From Furcasterigmium furcatum (lineage: Eukaryota > Ascomycota > Sordariomycetes > Glomerellales > Plectosphaerellaceae): DNA of 64,000 bases. The stretch is from NCBI GenBank assembly GCA_001599815.1, contig BCIA01000006.1, forward strand, positions 4,900,961-4,964,960. Direction: 5' to 3'. Below are positions 10,352 through 23,516 of the stretch, in pieces (position 1 is the stretch's first letter; every line of letters starts with the position of its first letter). The position numbers and the translations under genes were made by a program. Below the pieces are notes generated by a model. That model was given only the letters and a program-made list of their open reading frames with translations. It did no database searches and was not told the origin of the DNA.

Positions 10352-10852
10352 GGTTGCAGGATGTATGAGTTTGCCCAAGAAAACTGATTTGGCTTGATTC
10401 TCAGCCTTGACTCTGGAGATGGGCGGCTGGCATGATGAATTTATATCTTCCCCCTTTTCGATCTTTGGATATCAACTCTGCCGCTTCTAGGCACCAGTGC
10501 CCAGAAACGCAAAGAATATGCTTGAGTCTCCTACCAAGAACAGTCAGGTTTCTCTTTCGCTAATTCCTTTCACCACGATGGTCAGCCGACAACGGGCTTA
10601 GAGGTGATTGACCGCAATGGCGTCAAAGAGAGATCATCACTGTGCATTGTGGCATCGTCTCCTGTCTCGTGCATGGGATAGACATTATCCCTATTGATTC
10701 GTCAAATTCATACACATGGACTCAGAATACGCATGAGATCATAAGCCCCGCCATGCCAGCACCAGAAATCTGGGGTATATCCGAGAGGTAACTCCAAATG
10801 TCGCCCAAGACAAATTCGATCCGAACGCCCATCCTTTTCCAACGGGTGTGTC
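10352..10852. promoter_or_regulatory. Promoter region of the hypothetical gene and 3' flank of the Zn2Cys6 gene
   Basis: Contains the TATAAATT element at 10438-10445 (minus strand) and AT-rich spacer. No further gene seen. Confidence 0.5.
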
Positions 10853-12999
10853 TCACCAGCTGAACTGCGTCACCCGAGACCGCATATCAGGGGCTCCAGG
10901 GATGATGCCTCTGGTGCCGACCTGTAGCCTCGCGAACCGCGTTCGAAGGTCGAAGTCAACGGCCCTGACCATGACACGGCTCTCCTCGGGTATCATCTTC
11001 GGGTACCCGTCCTTGCTGGGCGTTCTGCCGGCACCGCGCGCGTCCCATCGCGCATTGCCACCGGGGCCTAACGGAATATCGCCGCCAAAGTCGGGATCAG
11101 TCTTTGTCAGAGGTTTCGACACCGTGGCGGCAAGCTCATCTTCTTCAATGGTGACTACCCACTGGCCGATTCGGGCAGTGAGCTCGCTGTCCCACATGCC
11201 CTCTCTCCGAGCGCTGCTTCTGAGCAGCTGAATCGCTTGCCGCCGAACGATCGGGTTCCTGCACTTGGTAGCCACAACGAACAGAGGTGGGACGATGCCC
11301 AGGTCTGCACTGAAGCTTGGCTTGATATGATGGGTGGTGTAGTCGTATCCCCCAAAGATGTCTGGAGCGTGGTGGTGACGATGTGTGCATAGCTCCGGGT
11401 CAGGACATCTCTTGGCTGCTGCTCTTCGCTCTTCATCGCCAACGATTTCCAGTGCAAGGTCGACGATGGTTTTGAAATCCGCCTGGAAAGCATCGAAATG
11501 CAGCTCGCTGTCGGAGAACGTCATGAGATATAGTATCTGACTCATGATTTGAAACATCTTCAAGACGGCGATACCTGCTTTTTCCTGATGGCCCACGCGG
11601 GGCCCGTTCCTCCCCTGCAAGATAGGCTCGAAGGCTTCGGCCCACTGCTTGAGCTGGCCTCGGAAGCTCAGGCCGTAGGCTTGTATCGATTTGGGCAGGA
11701 TGCCCATCGGATTGTTGCCGCCGCTTGCCCGTGTGTAAGTGAAGAGCGTCTCGGTAAATCGAAGCATCTTCTCCAACAGGGTGTCCCAGGCTTGGCGCGC
11801 TTCCATCAGACTGTAGAATTGGTCCGGCATTGAGGGCGGACTCAGCGAGGAGGGCGAGCTTCCGGCTTCCGACGAAGGAGACTGTGCTGCTTCGGGCTGT
11901 CGTGGCGTGAGCTCGATCACATAGGGGTGAGGGAAATGGAACGCCATGTCGTAAGACTTGGCCTGGATTGCCAGTCGCTTGAACATGGTGATGAGCTCCT
12001 CCTCGACCGGTTCCTCCGACGCTGATAGAAAGAAAGACTTCTTCCGCTCCGCGCGCAGTCGTTCGAGAAGCCGCAGTCCCGCCTGGATTTGGATAATAGC
12101 TTGCTTGTGATCTCCGATGAATGAGTCGAAACAAGCCAGCAGCACGGTGGCCATGAGTAGAGTCCGGTGAGACTTTTGGTCTTTATGAAGGCGTACCAGA
12201 GCATTGAGAGCCTCGGAGTACTGCTTCACCGCGACCTCCCAATGCTGCATGGCGCTGTCCAGTGGGTGGTCGTCACTGGGAGACCCCGGGGGGGACTCCG
12301 TCGACTGCTCCAGTGTCTTATACAGGGCGCCCAACGCCACCACCGCATGCCTGATGGCGCTTTCCGAGTGGCATTCTTGCAACACAGTCTGAGTCCAAAA
12401 GACGGAGTCAAAGTAGCCCGACAGCTCGCTAGCAGTATGCGTTCGAAAAAGCTGAAAGTACAACCCTTCGTGGTGCTCGAGGGAAAGATTGCTCGCAGGC
12501 CGGTAAAGCGTGACGGATCCCGCGAACACGGGAGCCGGTGTTTGGGGCGGCGTTGGGTTTGGGTTCTGCCTCTCTCGCATCTTCTGGGCTCTCCGAGGGC
12601 GCAGTTCCGTGACCTGCTGGGTTGCTATGGCAGGGCCTCCAGCTGCCAGGAGAGGCTTGGGGGCAATAGCAAGGACCTCGTGAGGTCGTGCGCTTCGAGC
12701 GGGCGCTGGGTATCCGGGACAAGGTTTTTTGGAGCGGACGCATTGGGTACAGGCGGGTCGCATCTCATCGCATTTGATCCTTCGCAGTCTGTACAGGAGT
12801 AGGTTAGTCGGGGATCTGCAGAGACCGGGGCGCATAGACGGGAGTAGACGTACTTGCAGTTCGAACATCCCGTCTTCACTTTCGGTTTGCTCCTGCGTAT
12901 CCTTTTCTGCTTCTGGCTATCCTCGTCGGCAACCGAGTGGGAGGATGTTGAGCTCGTGCTTGCCGCCCTGCCGGCGGGGCTGAACAGATTCGAAGACAT
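10853..12999 (-). CDS. Zn2Cys6 fungal-specific transcription factor
   Basis: Two exons on the minus strand, 12999-12854 and 12788-10853, with a 65-nt intron; 693 aa. The intron interrupts the zinc cluster. The spliced cluster has Cys at 45, 48, 55, 62, 65 and 72, spacing C-x2-C-x6-C-x6-C-x2-C-x6-C, preceded by a basic KRIRRSKPKVKTG arm. The middle region (EHHEGLYFQLFRTHTASELSGYF, ECHSESAIRHAVVALGALY, LMATVLLACFDSFIGDHKQA) is the conserved opening of the fungal_trans_2 type (DUF3468) domain found in many Zn2Cys6 factors. It is presumably a nuclear DNA-binding regulator; target genes are unknown. The large upstream gap could hold its regulatory DNA. Not adjacent to an obvious biosynthetic cluster. 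Confidence 0.93.
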
Positions 13000-15900
13000 G
13001 GTGAAATCTATGTATGGGTCGACACGGGAGAAGATCGAGGCTCCCTGGTTGAGGGCATTTCCTGTCGGTCCAGAGCAACGCAATCAAGCGAGAAGTCGAT
13101 AGCGGACCACCTCTGGAGAGACGCGACTCTCTCGACACGTGGGTTCTCCTGGCGACGTCGGCAAAAAAGTGCGCAGGGCGCCGTCCTGGGGAGCCCAGGA
13201 AATAATGCCACTGAACGATGGATGGCCAGCGCTAACAAGTGTGGTGGGATGCTGGCCTAGATCCTGGGAGTGGACCAAGGGATCTGGGTCGATCTTTCTC
13301 GGCAAAATACGGGGCTCCTTCCGTCGTGGGGGTTGTCACAGGCCCTGAGTCGTCGTCACATGAAAGTGATTGATAGTGTTGGGGGCCGACGAGGCCTTGA
13401 CAGAGTCGACGTCGGTGTGTCGTATAAAAGCTGCCGCTGGCTGTTGAAGAGGCAGAGAGGTATGTAGAGGAGGGCAATCAAGAGACAAGATTGGGGGCGA
13501 TCGGGGGAGTAGATGAGGGACAGGGGGATCAATTAAGACAGAGAGAACCGCGGGGAGTCTAACAGCTCGCATCCAAGCGCCTGCGCAAAGGGGGTTGACA
13601 GGACCAGGGATGGGCGGGGAACAGCGGTAGGGAGCAGCAGATGGTGGTTGCACGGGCACACCTCAGGAGAGAGCCTGACCGGCGCTCGAGAGATACTTGT
13701 GCGTAGCCATGTACAGGCCAGGACCAAAGGGGGTCGGAGGTACCGGCAGCGGTTGGAAGCGTCTTCAGGGGGGGTGGGTTGCTCTGAGGACCTGTGCGGG
13801 CCTGGACGCATCCGTCCGGAGGGTTCGATATCCCGCGGTTCCCGTGCGTCTAACCGAAGCAGAATTGCACCAGCGATGGACGGGGGGACGGCGGCGAGCC
13901 GGGCACGAATAATAAGTGGACGACGTGCGAGAAGTTGTTCTCAACCGTTGCAAGAGGAGGACCTGGGTCGCCCAGGGACAAACAAGTTCGCGAGGTCGAG
14001 GTCCCACAAGCAGTCGTACTCGGTGCGACCTGGTACTGTATGTAGGTATGTGATGTGTCTAGCTGTCTTTGATCTCTGATATCAATGTCTCTCGGATGCT
14101 TTGGCCTGTGATTGCCCGTGCGACCAGAGGACGAATCGGGTGAAGCACAGGACAGGGGGTGTCCGGCTCGTGACGAGACTGGGTGGGTGGCTGTTGTTCG
14201 AGCTGTCAAGATCATCATCAATCATCGACGTACTTGTATCTGCCCCAGACAAGTCGGTACCGACAACGCCGGCGTTGAGGAAAGACGTGGCGAGGTGGCC
14301 CCCTCATCATTAAGTCCAACGACACAGGACCGACCGCCGTCGATCCGCTCCACGAGCCCACCGCACTTGCACCGGTCGCAGCGGGCACGAGTCCCGACAT
14401 GGCAAGGCAGCCGGCGGTGCTACAGCGGTGTGCTTTGTATGCAGCAGTGCGTCTCGTGTCGGTTCGGAGCGAGTGGTTCTTGTCTGGGTGGTCGGCGACG
14501 GTTGAACAAGTTGGTGGGGAGGGAAACGAGACGAAACGTTGCTGCTAGAGCTGCTTGCGCCTCGCTTTGGCTAGCTGAAGACTACCTCAGGTAGGAAGGA
14601 AGCCCAAGACTGAGATGCGTTAGGCCGAGTACGTGGCATTGGCATCCGAATCATGCCAACCATCGGACGCCGGGCAGAGATGAATCAGGAGAGGAGCTCG
14701 CGAGCTAGATTTGAGCTAGACTTGATGGAGTGGCAGGTACCAGCAGGCGGCCGCCCCTTCTCCCACTGAGAACGGCCCGAGACGGAAAGCACGCCGCCCA
14801 ACAGCTCCTTCCGCGTCTCCACTCCAGCTCTCCTCACGACTTTCTAGCGCCGCCTCATTCGAGCGGAAGACCTCCCCCGTCTCATCAGTCTGGAGATTTG
14901 TTTCCTTTTCCTGCGGCGAGAGAATTAATTCTGCAGCATCATGGACACGCCTGTCCCGACCGACCGCATGCCGGCCGTGGCCTCCCTGCAGATTGCAATT
15001 CAAGCCTGCAGTCATGTGGCACCATCAAACCACCAAATCGACGCCAAGGGCCCTGACCTCTTCCCCTGCAAGCCACATCACACACATCCCGACTCCCCAC
15101 GTTCTACCTGCTTGTACCTTCGACCAGGGAGCCATTTTCCTGAAGCGCCTTGTCGGTTTCCGTCAATCTAGGTTGCCTTATCGGCTTCTCAGCCAGTCCT
15201 CGGTAGCCCGTCGGCCGGGCAGGGCCCGCGGGATCACATCACCGGGCAAAAATCGACTCGTGAGGCCATTTGGCCGCACCAGAACGGCACAGGCGGTCAG
15301 CGATGCACATCTACGCCCCTTGTCGAGCTGTCGTCCAGGCTTGGGCGCAATGATGTGGATGACATGCATCTCTGGACCTCACTTGACCAACAAGACTCCC
15401 TGCCCAGAATCGCTTGCGTCTTCCTACCCTCCTTTCCAGCCCGGTTCAGCCCTACGACGGAAATCCCTCCTTGCTCACCATGCGACTTGTGCGGCACGCA
15501 CCAATCGAGGATCCTCCCAGTCTGCAACCACCATCTGCACCGCCGCCCTACGGCCCCATCGAAGACCACCGGCCCTTGGCCTCCCATCTTCCTTTGCAGA
15601 TCAAAAGTCGCCGTGGACCAATGACCGGGTTTGGGGCATGACCGACTCCTTCAGAACACCCGAGGTCGCTGACTGGACCCAGCCCTACCATTGGGACTGC
15701 TTCATGCCGACCCTCTCTACCGGCAAGAGGGAGGCTGGCACATATCAAACCCACCCACTCGTACGATCGATGTTTCGTGAGGGAGCCGATGGCAATCACC
15801 CAGAGTATGGCGTCTCACCCAGCTGACTGCCTACCCCACGATGCCAACGGGATAATCATGCAATCTCTCGCGTCACTCTCCTCCGGCCAAACCCTACGAA

Positions 15901-16671
15901 ATCCTAGACGACGCTCGTGATGTTAAGTGCTTACGTATTTGATGCCCTTGTCGTGCCGCACACTCGCTAAAACCCTACAACCCGCCTGCCCTGGATCGGG
16001 CTTGCCGTGTTCCCAGGCTCATGGATCTGGTAGTCGCCCTACACCACGGCGCGCCGTTGACTGGGATCATGATGCGTCCGACCCCTGTCCAGCATGCACC
16101 ATGGGCGCCTCTTCATATGAGCCAGGACGTATCACACTCGTTGGATCGGACCCAAGACACTCCGCAACTTCCTTCTGACAACTGAACGGTTTATACCTCG
16201 TCAGACCGCGCGCGCGGATTGGATGATCAGCTCGGCCGTTTCTGCCGGCCATATCCGAACCGCAGGGGTGGTGTCCATGGGGATGTCCATGGGGATCCCG
16301 CAGGCAACACGGCGGCATGACGGAGTGGCTGGAACCGCAAGTATGTGTGAGAGAGACTGCGAGTAGTGTGGTTGCGCCGCATCCGGGTTGTCGGGCCTTC
16401 TCGAAGGCTGGATGGTCCACGTCATGAACTTGACACTATATCATGGGGGGTTGGACCGGAGGCCGTCGATGCCTTCAACGAACCAGTTTGAGACTCGAGC
16501 GCTGGTATGCTCCCAAGGATTGGCGAGTCGGTCCTGGGATTGATGCTTTGAATACTTATCGGTAGAAGGGTGCCAAATCTTGAACCATGAGACCCAGAGC
16601 CGTACGCGCGGAAACACGAGCAAACACGCACAGAAGACCAAGGGTACAGAAAGGGTATATTATCCGCCTGT
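13000..16671. other. Gene-poor 3.7-kb spacer
   Basis: No ORF here has recognisable protein features; the longest (14993-15826, plus) is Pro/Ser/His-rich and looks like random GC-rich sequence. A plus-strand TATAAAA sits at 13423-13429 without a convincing downstream ORF, so a non-coding or short transcript is possible. A 12-bp direct repeat of GTCCATGGGGAT lies at about 16273-16296. Much of the left part is probably promoter and leader of the Zn2Cys6 gene. Confidence 0.5.
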
Positions 16672-19460
16672 CTAGTCTAGTCCAATCCAACCCTCTCCAT
16701 CCGAGTCGGATTCCGTTCCATCAGGTGCTGTCAGCGACTTCTGCAGCGCAACGTCACCCGTGCCCCATTCAATCTCCATCTTACCACCACTCGTCTCGGG
16801 CCCCTTGGCCTGGCCGAGAAGATAGTCAACCATGTAGACATTGTCGTCAGCGAGCCTGCGGATCTCATCCCTCATGCGTGAGACCGCGCGGGATACAACA
16901 CGGAGTTCCACATCCACCTTGCCCCTGTTCTGCGTAAGCCAAGCACCATGCTTGTCGACGAGGGCCTTGATCCAGAGAAGACAAAACTCCATGTGAGGGG
17001 TTTCCTCCGTCTGGGCCGCGACGAAGCGCACGAGGCGTGGGACGTAGACGATGGGCAGGTCCTGTACGACGAGGAGGATGTCCGTGTATGGCACAGCGAG
17101 GAAGACGCGCTTGATGAGGCTGGCTTCGTTGAGGCGGAAGGCCATGACGAGGGCTTTGAGGTAGTCTTTCTCGTCAAGGACAGCGAGAGTAGAAGCGGGC
17201 GTGATCTCCATGTTGAGGTCGAAGGGATCGAACTGCAGGACGTTGTCGAGACTGTAGATGAGGAGGCCTTCGGTGGACGCGGCGCAGAAGGCGGTGCCGG
17301 CAGGGGAGAAGGCGACGCCGGTAACGCGGACCTCAGCCATGCGCTTCCGTGCAGACGGGTCACCGCCGCGCTTGGAGCCGGGGAGGGACTTGTCTTTTCT
17401 GTGCTCGCGGTCGGATTCCTCGCCTTGGTCGTCGAGGAGGCCGTCGGGACCAGCTTCAGTGAGTAGTTTGCTGTTGAGGAATTCCTGGGTGCCCGAGAGG
17501 GAAAGGTTGACGCTGACAGTGAACTTCTTGAGGAGGACCATCGTGTGGACCGAGTACAGGCAGATGTACTTGCTGTTACCGCCTGCAAGGAGACAGGAAC
17601 CGTCTGTGCTGTAGCGGATGGTGCTGAAGCTCTTGGTGCCGGCCACATTGGCGGCTGTTCGCCTGTCCGTGGCCTTGCGACCACCGGAGACGTCGCGGCG
17701 GCCATCGAGGCCTGATACCTGTTCCGCGTCGGTGATGGACCAGAAGGTGAGCTGTCCATCTAATGTCGACACGGCTAGCTGGAGAGAGTCCGGTCGCACA
17801 GCAATGTCCAGAACGTCGGCCTGCAGTTGCAGCGGTTCGCTCGTTTGTGTTCTGTTGAAGATGGACCAGATTCTTGCGGTGCGATCCCAGCTGCCGCTGA
17901 TCAGGGCGTCGCCATTCGGCGTGAAAGCAAGAGCAGACACTGGACCCTCATGGCCAGTCATCTGGTCCAACAATTGCCCAGTCTGCACAGACCAGATGTG
18001 GACGTCGAAGGAATCCAGAGACCCTGCCGCAACAACCTCGCCGCTCGGGTCCACAGCCATACAGGAAAAGGACAGTCTGCTGGGTGCGGTGAATGTCCTG
18101 AAGTTCCTGTACCTGATGAGATCCCATGCTCTCACGGAACCGTCCAAGCTGGCAGTGAAGAGAACGTTGCCCTTCTTCGCGAACTCGCAAGCTGTTACGC
18201 CGCTGGTATGCTCCGTAAACGTGACGATGCAGAACCCTGACTCGACGTCCCACACCTTGATCTTTCCATCGTCGGCGATGGTCACAATCTTCTGTCCATC
18301 CGGCGAGTAGACGAGGGAGTTCATCGAGTCGAAATGCCCTTGTTGCTTCAGGATGTAGGATTCGGATTGCCATTCCCACACGAGCAGTTGTCCGAGATTT
18401 GATGCGCCGAAAGCCAGCCACTCGCCGCTCTTGTTGATTGTGACAAAGTCGATCTCGTTTTGAGAGATGTTTAGTGTGTGAATCTGGTTGAAGTCTGGCA
18501 TCTCATACAGCCCGAACAAGCCATTCGAGAAGCCGGCCACCAAAAGATTCGACTCGGGGTGGAAGTCCGCGCACTTGACGTAGGCGTTATTCTGGTTGAA
18601 ATAGTGGCGATCGACAATCCTCCACCGCATGTCGTCGTCGTCGTCGACCATCTCGTTGTCGTCCCGATTTGGCCTGCCGACATATTTCCAGTCGAAAACC
18701 GCGCCATCTTTGCTGATGGTGTAGATCGTTTCTTGGTCTTCGGAGAACCAAGCTGCCACCACTGCTTGCTTGTGACCGGACAGCACTGTGGGCACAAAAC
18801 CATCCTCCGGATCCAGACTCCATATCCTCGCCGTCAAGTCCTTGGACGCACTGAGAAAGAATCGCGAATCGCTGGACCATTGGATATGTTGTACATCGTC
18901 AAAGTGTTGCGTGTGGGTGTGGTGCTTGACAAACGGCGCAAAGTCGAGCTCTCCGTCCGAATTCGAGTCTGGTGTCGAAGGGACATGCCAGACCTCAATC
19001 TTACGGCCCAATCCAACCGCAAAATGTCTCCCGGAGGGGGAAAATGCCAGTGCTGTGACCTTGCTCTTGAATGAGAAGTGGTAGATGGGAATCCGGCGTG
19101 GGACGTTCGTCAGGATCGCGTGTCCATCCTCATCGACGGAGAGGAGCAGGTTTCCCTGCGGCGTCAGGCCGAGTCTCGAGATGTTCTTTCGGTGCGCAAA
19201 CGGCAAGGTATGCGATTTGTTACTGTGGTATCTTGTCAGAGATGTGCGTTGGAGCAAGTATGGTGGAGGGGATGTCGCACTTGACAAGATCGAAGACGGT
19301 CACTCTGTTTCCGACAGGAGAAAAGAGATGGGTGCCTTCGGGGTTATACAGCAGGTTTCCCTGGCAGTACACCGTGCCAAGCAAGTTCGAGAACTGAGAG
19401 AGTCAGCATTGGTATTCATAGAGTGTTTCATGGCAGCCGTACCTTGAAATCCGTCTTCAT
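16672..19460 (-). CDS. PWP2: Periodic tryptophan protein 2 (U3 snoRNP / UTP-B WD40 protein)
   Basis: Three exons on the minus strand, 19460-19443 (only six codons, MKTDFK), 19393-19281 and 19222-16672; 893 aa. The spliced N-terminus FSNLLGTVYCQGNLL, SPVGNRVTVFDLVNNKS and HRKNISRL closely follows yeast Pwp2, which confirms both small introns. Around a dozen WD40 repeats follow (for example SKDLTARIWS, DDGKIKVWDVESGFC, DGSVRAWDLIRYRNFRTF, SVQTGQLLDQMTGHEGPVS), then the Utp12-type helical C-terminus (FRLNEASLIKRVF) and an acidic EGWIGLD end. Pwp2/Utp1 is a core subunit of UTP-B in the small-subunit processome and is needed for 18S rRNA maturation in the nucleolus. Divergently transcribed from the septin gene. 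Confidence 0.97.
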
Positions 19461-19925
19461 CGTCGCCTACCGTCCATTGCTTCGGACACAAACTCGAGCG
19501 TGGCCGTCGCATTTCTCTGCCACCACCCAAGAAATTCCTTATCGATTGCAGCTTCCCAGAAAATTTTGGCGGGGTCGGCAGATAGTTAATCCCGGCTGTC
19601 ACGCGCTAGCCTCAACTCGGTTAGGAGCGTTTTGGGCTTGGCTCCAGGTACCAGACGGGATTGGGCAAGAAAAAGGGGACTCCTCATTCCCCTTGCTCCC
19701 CAGGAGAGCAGCGGTCGGGAAGGAAAATTGGCGGAGTGGCTTCTCTCGATTCCCCTGAACGCACGAGCACCCTGCACAGCTCAACTCGTCGTCCCATCCC
19801 AAACAACGACCGACCGGCTCCATCTTCGACAGTTGCGTGCACTGCGTCTCGAGCTCGCTTCCATCCATCTCCGTCTTCCGACATCGACTCCTCGACACCC
19901 GCGAATCGCCGAGTAATCCGTCAAG
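19461..19925. promoter_or_regulatory. Divergent promoter between PWP2 and septin CDC12
   Basis: A 465-bp region shared by two conserved housekeeping genes. The CDC12 side is pyrimidine-rich just before the ATG. No specific operator recognised. Confidence 0.5.
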
Positions 19926-21275
19926 ATGGCTCCTGCTACCGCCGAGAGTGCCTCACCGATTGGCATCGCCAACCTCCCTAACCAGAGGCACAAGATTGTC
20001 GCCAAGAGGGGTGCCGCCTTCACTATTATGGTAGGCAGCTTCAGATGTCTTCTCCCGCTCCAGAACGACGCGTACTCATGATCAATTGCAGGTTGCTGGC
20101 GAGTCCGGCCTTGGAAAGACCACCTTCATCAACACCCTCTTCTCCACTACCATCAAGAACTATGCCGACCACAAGCGCCGCCACCAGAAGCAGGTCGACA
20201 AGACCGTCGAGATCGAGATCACCAAGGCCGAGCTCGAGGAGAAGTTCTTTAAGGGTGAGTCCAGCATTTTATGCAAGCCTGCAAGCTTGCCAGACATATA
20301 TCTGACCGCCCTCGCACAATAGTCCGACTTACTGTCATCGATACCCCGGGCTTTGGTGACTACGTGAACAACCGCGACTCCTGGATGCCCATCATCGAGT
20401 TCCTCGACGACCAGCACGAGTCCTACATGCTTCAGGAGCAGCAGCCCCGCCGCCAGGACAAGATCGACCTCCGTGTCCATGCCTGCCTGTACTTCATCCG
20501 TCCTACCGGCCACACCCTGAAGCCCCTTGACATCGAGGTCATGAAGAGGCTCTGCTCCAGAGTCAACCTGATTCCCGTCATTGCCAAGGCCGACACTCTC
20601 AGCCCCGCTGACCTCGCCAAGTTCAAGCAGAGGGTAAGCTTGCGTCGCCGTCAAAACAATGAAAGTCATCTAATTTGCTAACCCACCCCTTAGATCCAAG
20701 CCGTCATCGAGGCCCAGAGCATCAAGATCTACCAGCCCCCCATCGAGGAGGACGACGAGGCCGCTGCCCAGCATGCGCGCAGCCTCATGGCCGCCATGCC
20801 TTTCGCTGTTATCGGCTCTGAGAAGGATGTCAAGACCGGCGACGGCCGTATCGTCAAGGGCCGCCAGTACTCGTGGGGTGTTGCTGAGGTCGAGAACGAG
20901 GACCACTGTGACTTCAAGAAGCTCCGCTCCATCCTCATCCGCACTCACATGCTCGACCTCATTCACACCACCGAGGAGTTGCACTACGAGGCCTACCGCG
21001 CCCAGCAGATGGAGACCCGCAAGTTCGGCGAGGCCCGCCCCCGCAAGCTGGACAACCCCAAGTTCAAGGAGGAGGAGGAGGCGCTGCGCAAGCGCTTCAC
21101 CGAGCAAGTCAAGATCGAGGAGCAGCGCTTCCGCCAGTGGGAGCAGAAGCTCATCTCCGAGCGCGACCGCCTCAACAAGGACCTCGAGCAGACACACGCC
21201 CAGATCAAGCAGCTCGAGACGGAGCTGGAGCAGATGCAGGGCTCCGGCGCTGTTCGCAGCCACGGTCGCCGTTAA
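19926..21275 (+). CDS. CDC12: Septin, CDC12/AspC group
   Basis: Four exons, 19926-20030, 20092-20254, 20323-20633 and 20694-21275; 386 aa. The opening PIGIANLPNQRHKIV is characteristic of the Cdc12 group. P-loop GESGLGKT is at residues 38-45, the switch DTPGFGD starts at 96, AKAD (G4) is at 177-180, and the septin unique element FDL..DLIHTTEELHYE-type sequence precedes a C-terminal coiled coil (EEQRFRQWEQKLISERDRL, then heptads to the end). Septins polymerise into hetero-octameric filaments at septa, hyphal tips and branch sites. First-exon, P-loop and switch segments are split by introns. Convergent with the PDK-type kinase gene. Confidence 0.97.
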
Positions 21276-21915
21276 GTGGATCAACGTGCAGGTCACAGAA
21301 GATGTCGGGCCTGGGTCGGCTCGACACGTGTCTGGGAGCTGCGGAATACCATCTCGTTACTCTTACCAGGGGTATTAGGATTTGGAGTTGAAAACGGCCG
21401 AACGCGATGCTACTCGTTTTGGGGGATGAGCTCCATGAACATACTGTCCTGACAAGCCGCGAAGCAAGCAGGGCAAGCACACCTAGGATGCTGGGGGCTA
21501 AGCGGTATTGATGACTCGGTATTTCTCTCAGCTACGGCTTTTGAGGGAAACCGAGAACCTCCTTTTGAGTGAGGGAGGCGGGAGTTTCTTTGATCATGTT
21601 GGACTTGCCCTTTTTTCTCTTTTTCTTCGTCTTTCCGCAGGCAGCTAGCTACCTCATCCCTTTCCCCCCCACCGCCGAGTAGTGGGTAGTTGAGTTGCCC
21701 CTTAGCTTTGAGTACGATGTAATAGCTCACTCTTATGATACCACCGACTAGCATGTCCCGGACCTTGCAAGAGAGCAGTGCAAAGATTGTTGATTAAAGA
21801 AAACACCCAAAGACTGGTCATGACGCTATCCTATCCGCTCAGAACCCATCCAATAATCCAGCCTGAAGCCAATAAACAAAAATCCGGACAACGCCGCTCC
21901 ATGCCGCTCCCTGGC
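21276..21915. other. Convergent 3' region between septin and PDK genes
   Basis: Facing 3' ends. It contains short homopolymer pyrimidine runs around 21600-21670. No gene or RNA recognised. Confidence 0.5.
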
Positions 21916-23516
21916 TTACACAGCATCCATGCTCGCCCGGGTCGTGACCTGCTCGTTCTTATTCCCAAGCTTGGAGATTTGCAAGAAAGCATCCACGCCA
22001 TAGCCCCAGAGGCTATGCAGCTCCAGCCCCCCGGCCCAATATTCCGCGTAGACCTTGCTGAGGGGCAGACCGATGCCGAGACGCAGGTTCGGCGGCCGGC
22101 TCGTGAGAGAAGATAATGAGCTGCCATAGCTCGGGGTCTTGAGGTCGGCACGGCCGAGCTCGTCGGAGACGTGCAGCTCCTGCATCGTGGCAGCAAGCTT
22201 GGGGACCTGGCGGAGGTTCTCGAGGCGGCGCTGGCTCTGGGGCCCGCTGCTAAAGGACCACAGGTAGGGAAGCTCGTCTGTGGGGATACCGCCGCCTTGG
22301 TCTGAAATGCGGATGATGACGTGCTGCTGGGCCTCGCAGATGGTGACCTCGATGGGCGGCGGGGGAGGCGGCGGGGTGCCGCCGCCCGACTCGCGCTGGA
22401 TGCGCTGCTGGCGCTCGACGACGGCCTGAACGGAGTTGCGGAGGAGCTCGCCGACTATGTACTCGATGTGGCTGAGGATGAAGGGGAAGCTCGCGTCGAG
22501 GTGGCCGTTGACCTTGATCTCAGGGACCTGGGCGTCAGGGCCGTAGGTTGAGCGGGCGAGCTTCTGGACAGCGCTGGAGCAGCGGGCGATGACGTCCTGA
22601 GCGACGCATTTGATGAAGATCTCGCCGATGAACTCGGACTCGGAGAGCTTGGCGCCTGGGGAGAACCAGGGAGAGTTGAAGGTCTCGGTCAGGGAGAGGT
22701 GCTGTTCGGCGATGACGCGCCGAGAGATTCTCTGCACGTGAGGTCAACAACGGGCTCTTCAAGGGTACTACTGCAGGAGATGGGGACTGACTGATCTAAG
22801 GATTGTGTTCATGAACTGATCCAGGACCTGGTGGTCCATGTGGCCGTTGCTCTCGAGAATTCCCATGGCCAGCTTGGGGATCACCGTGAGGTGAGTCTTG
22901 AGCATCTTGGAGACGATCTCGCAGAAGCGCTCGTTCTCCTCCAGGGTCTTGATCTCCTTGACCTTTCGGAAGGTGTCGAATGCACCGTGGTACAAGTTAT
23001 ATACATCTTTAATATGTGGGTTCGTGACGACGCCATAGGGCAGCTGTTGCATGTCGCGAATGCGGTGGGCGATTCTGCACGAGAAGGACGAGGTTAGTGG
23101 CTGGCGGCGGGAGAGGACGTGGAGGAGGCCATACCGCGTGGGAAGCTCTGTTCGCACATAGTTGGCAGAGCTTAGGAGGCGCGATTCTGTCAAGGAGCGG
23201 CCAAAAACCATGAGCTGCCGGAGGCTGATCGGCCGGGCTTCCCTTGCTACCCATCTGGAGAAGAGAAGGTGAGTTAGCATCTGACTCGGACGATGCCATG
23301 ATTGCACTGCGCATTGGACGGAGGGCCGAGGACGTACTCATCCAGCACAGAGACAGCACGCCAGCTCGAGCTGGCCATGCGCCTTGGCTGCTTCCCTGTG
23401 CGCAGGGCTCTCGGGGCGACATCGTGGGCTGGAGTCACGGGTGACGCATCGGGTGTCGCGAGCGTTGGAGTCAATCTGCATCGTCTGCCGGCTCTGGGCA
23501 ATGCGACGGAAAACAT
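21916..23516 (-). CDS. Mitochondrial PDK/BCKDK-family protein kinase
   Basis: Four exons on the minus strand, 23516-23338, 23254-23135, 23074-22792 and 22731-21916; 465 aa. An Arg-rich N-terminus (MFSVALPRAGRRCRLTPTLA) looks like a mitochondrial presequence. The BCDHK four-helix domain follows (SLRQLMVFGRSLTESRLL, NYVRTELPTRIAHRIRDMQQLPYG, NERFCEIVSKMLKTHLTVIP), then a GHKL ATPase with N-box NSVQAVVE at 293, G1 DQGGGIP at 338 and G2 GIGLPLSK at about 413. Enzymes of this family phosphorylate the E1-alpha subunit of pyruvate or branched-chain 2-oxoacid dehydrogenase and switch it off. Which complex is the target is not decidable from sequence alone; the fungal Pkp1-like branch is likely. A Pro run (seven Pro) sits in a loop before the G1 box. 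Confidence 0.93.

Noticed and set aside
13821..13840. T-arm-like GGTTCGATATCCC segment, possible tRNA
   Set aside because: No matching acceptor stem, D-arm or anticodon arm around it.
14993..15826. 277-aa plus-strand ORF in the 3.7-kb spacer
   Set aside because: Low-information Pro/Ser/His-rich sequence with no conserved motif, intron signals or promoter that I could link to it.
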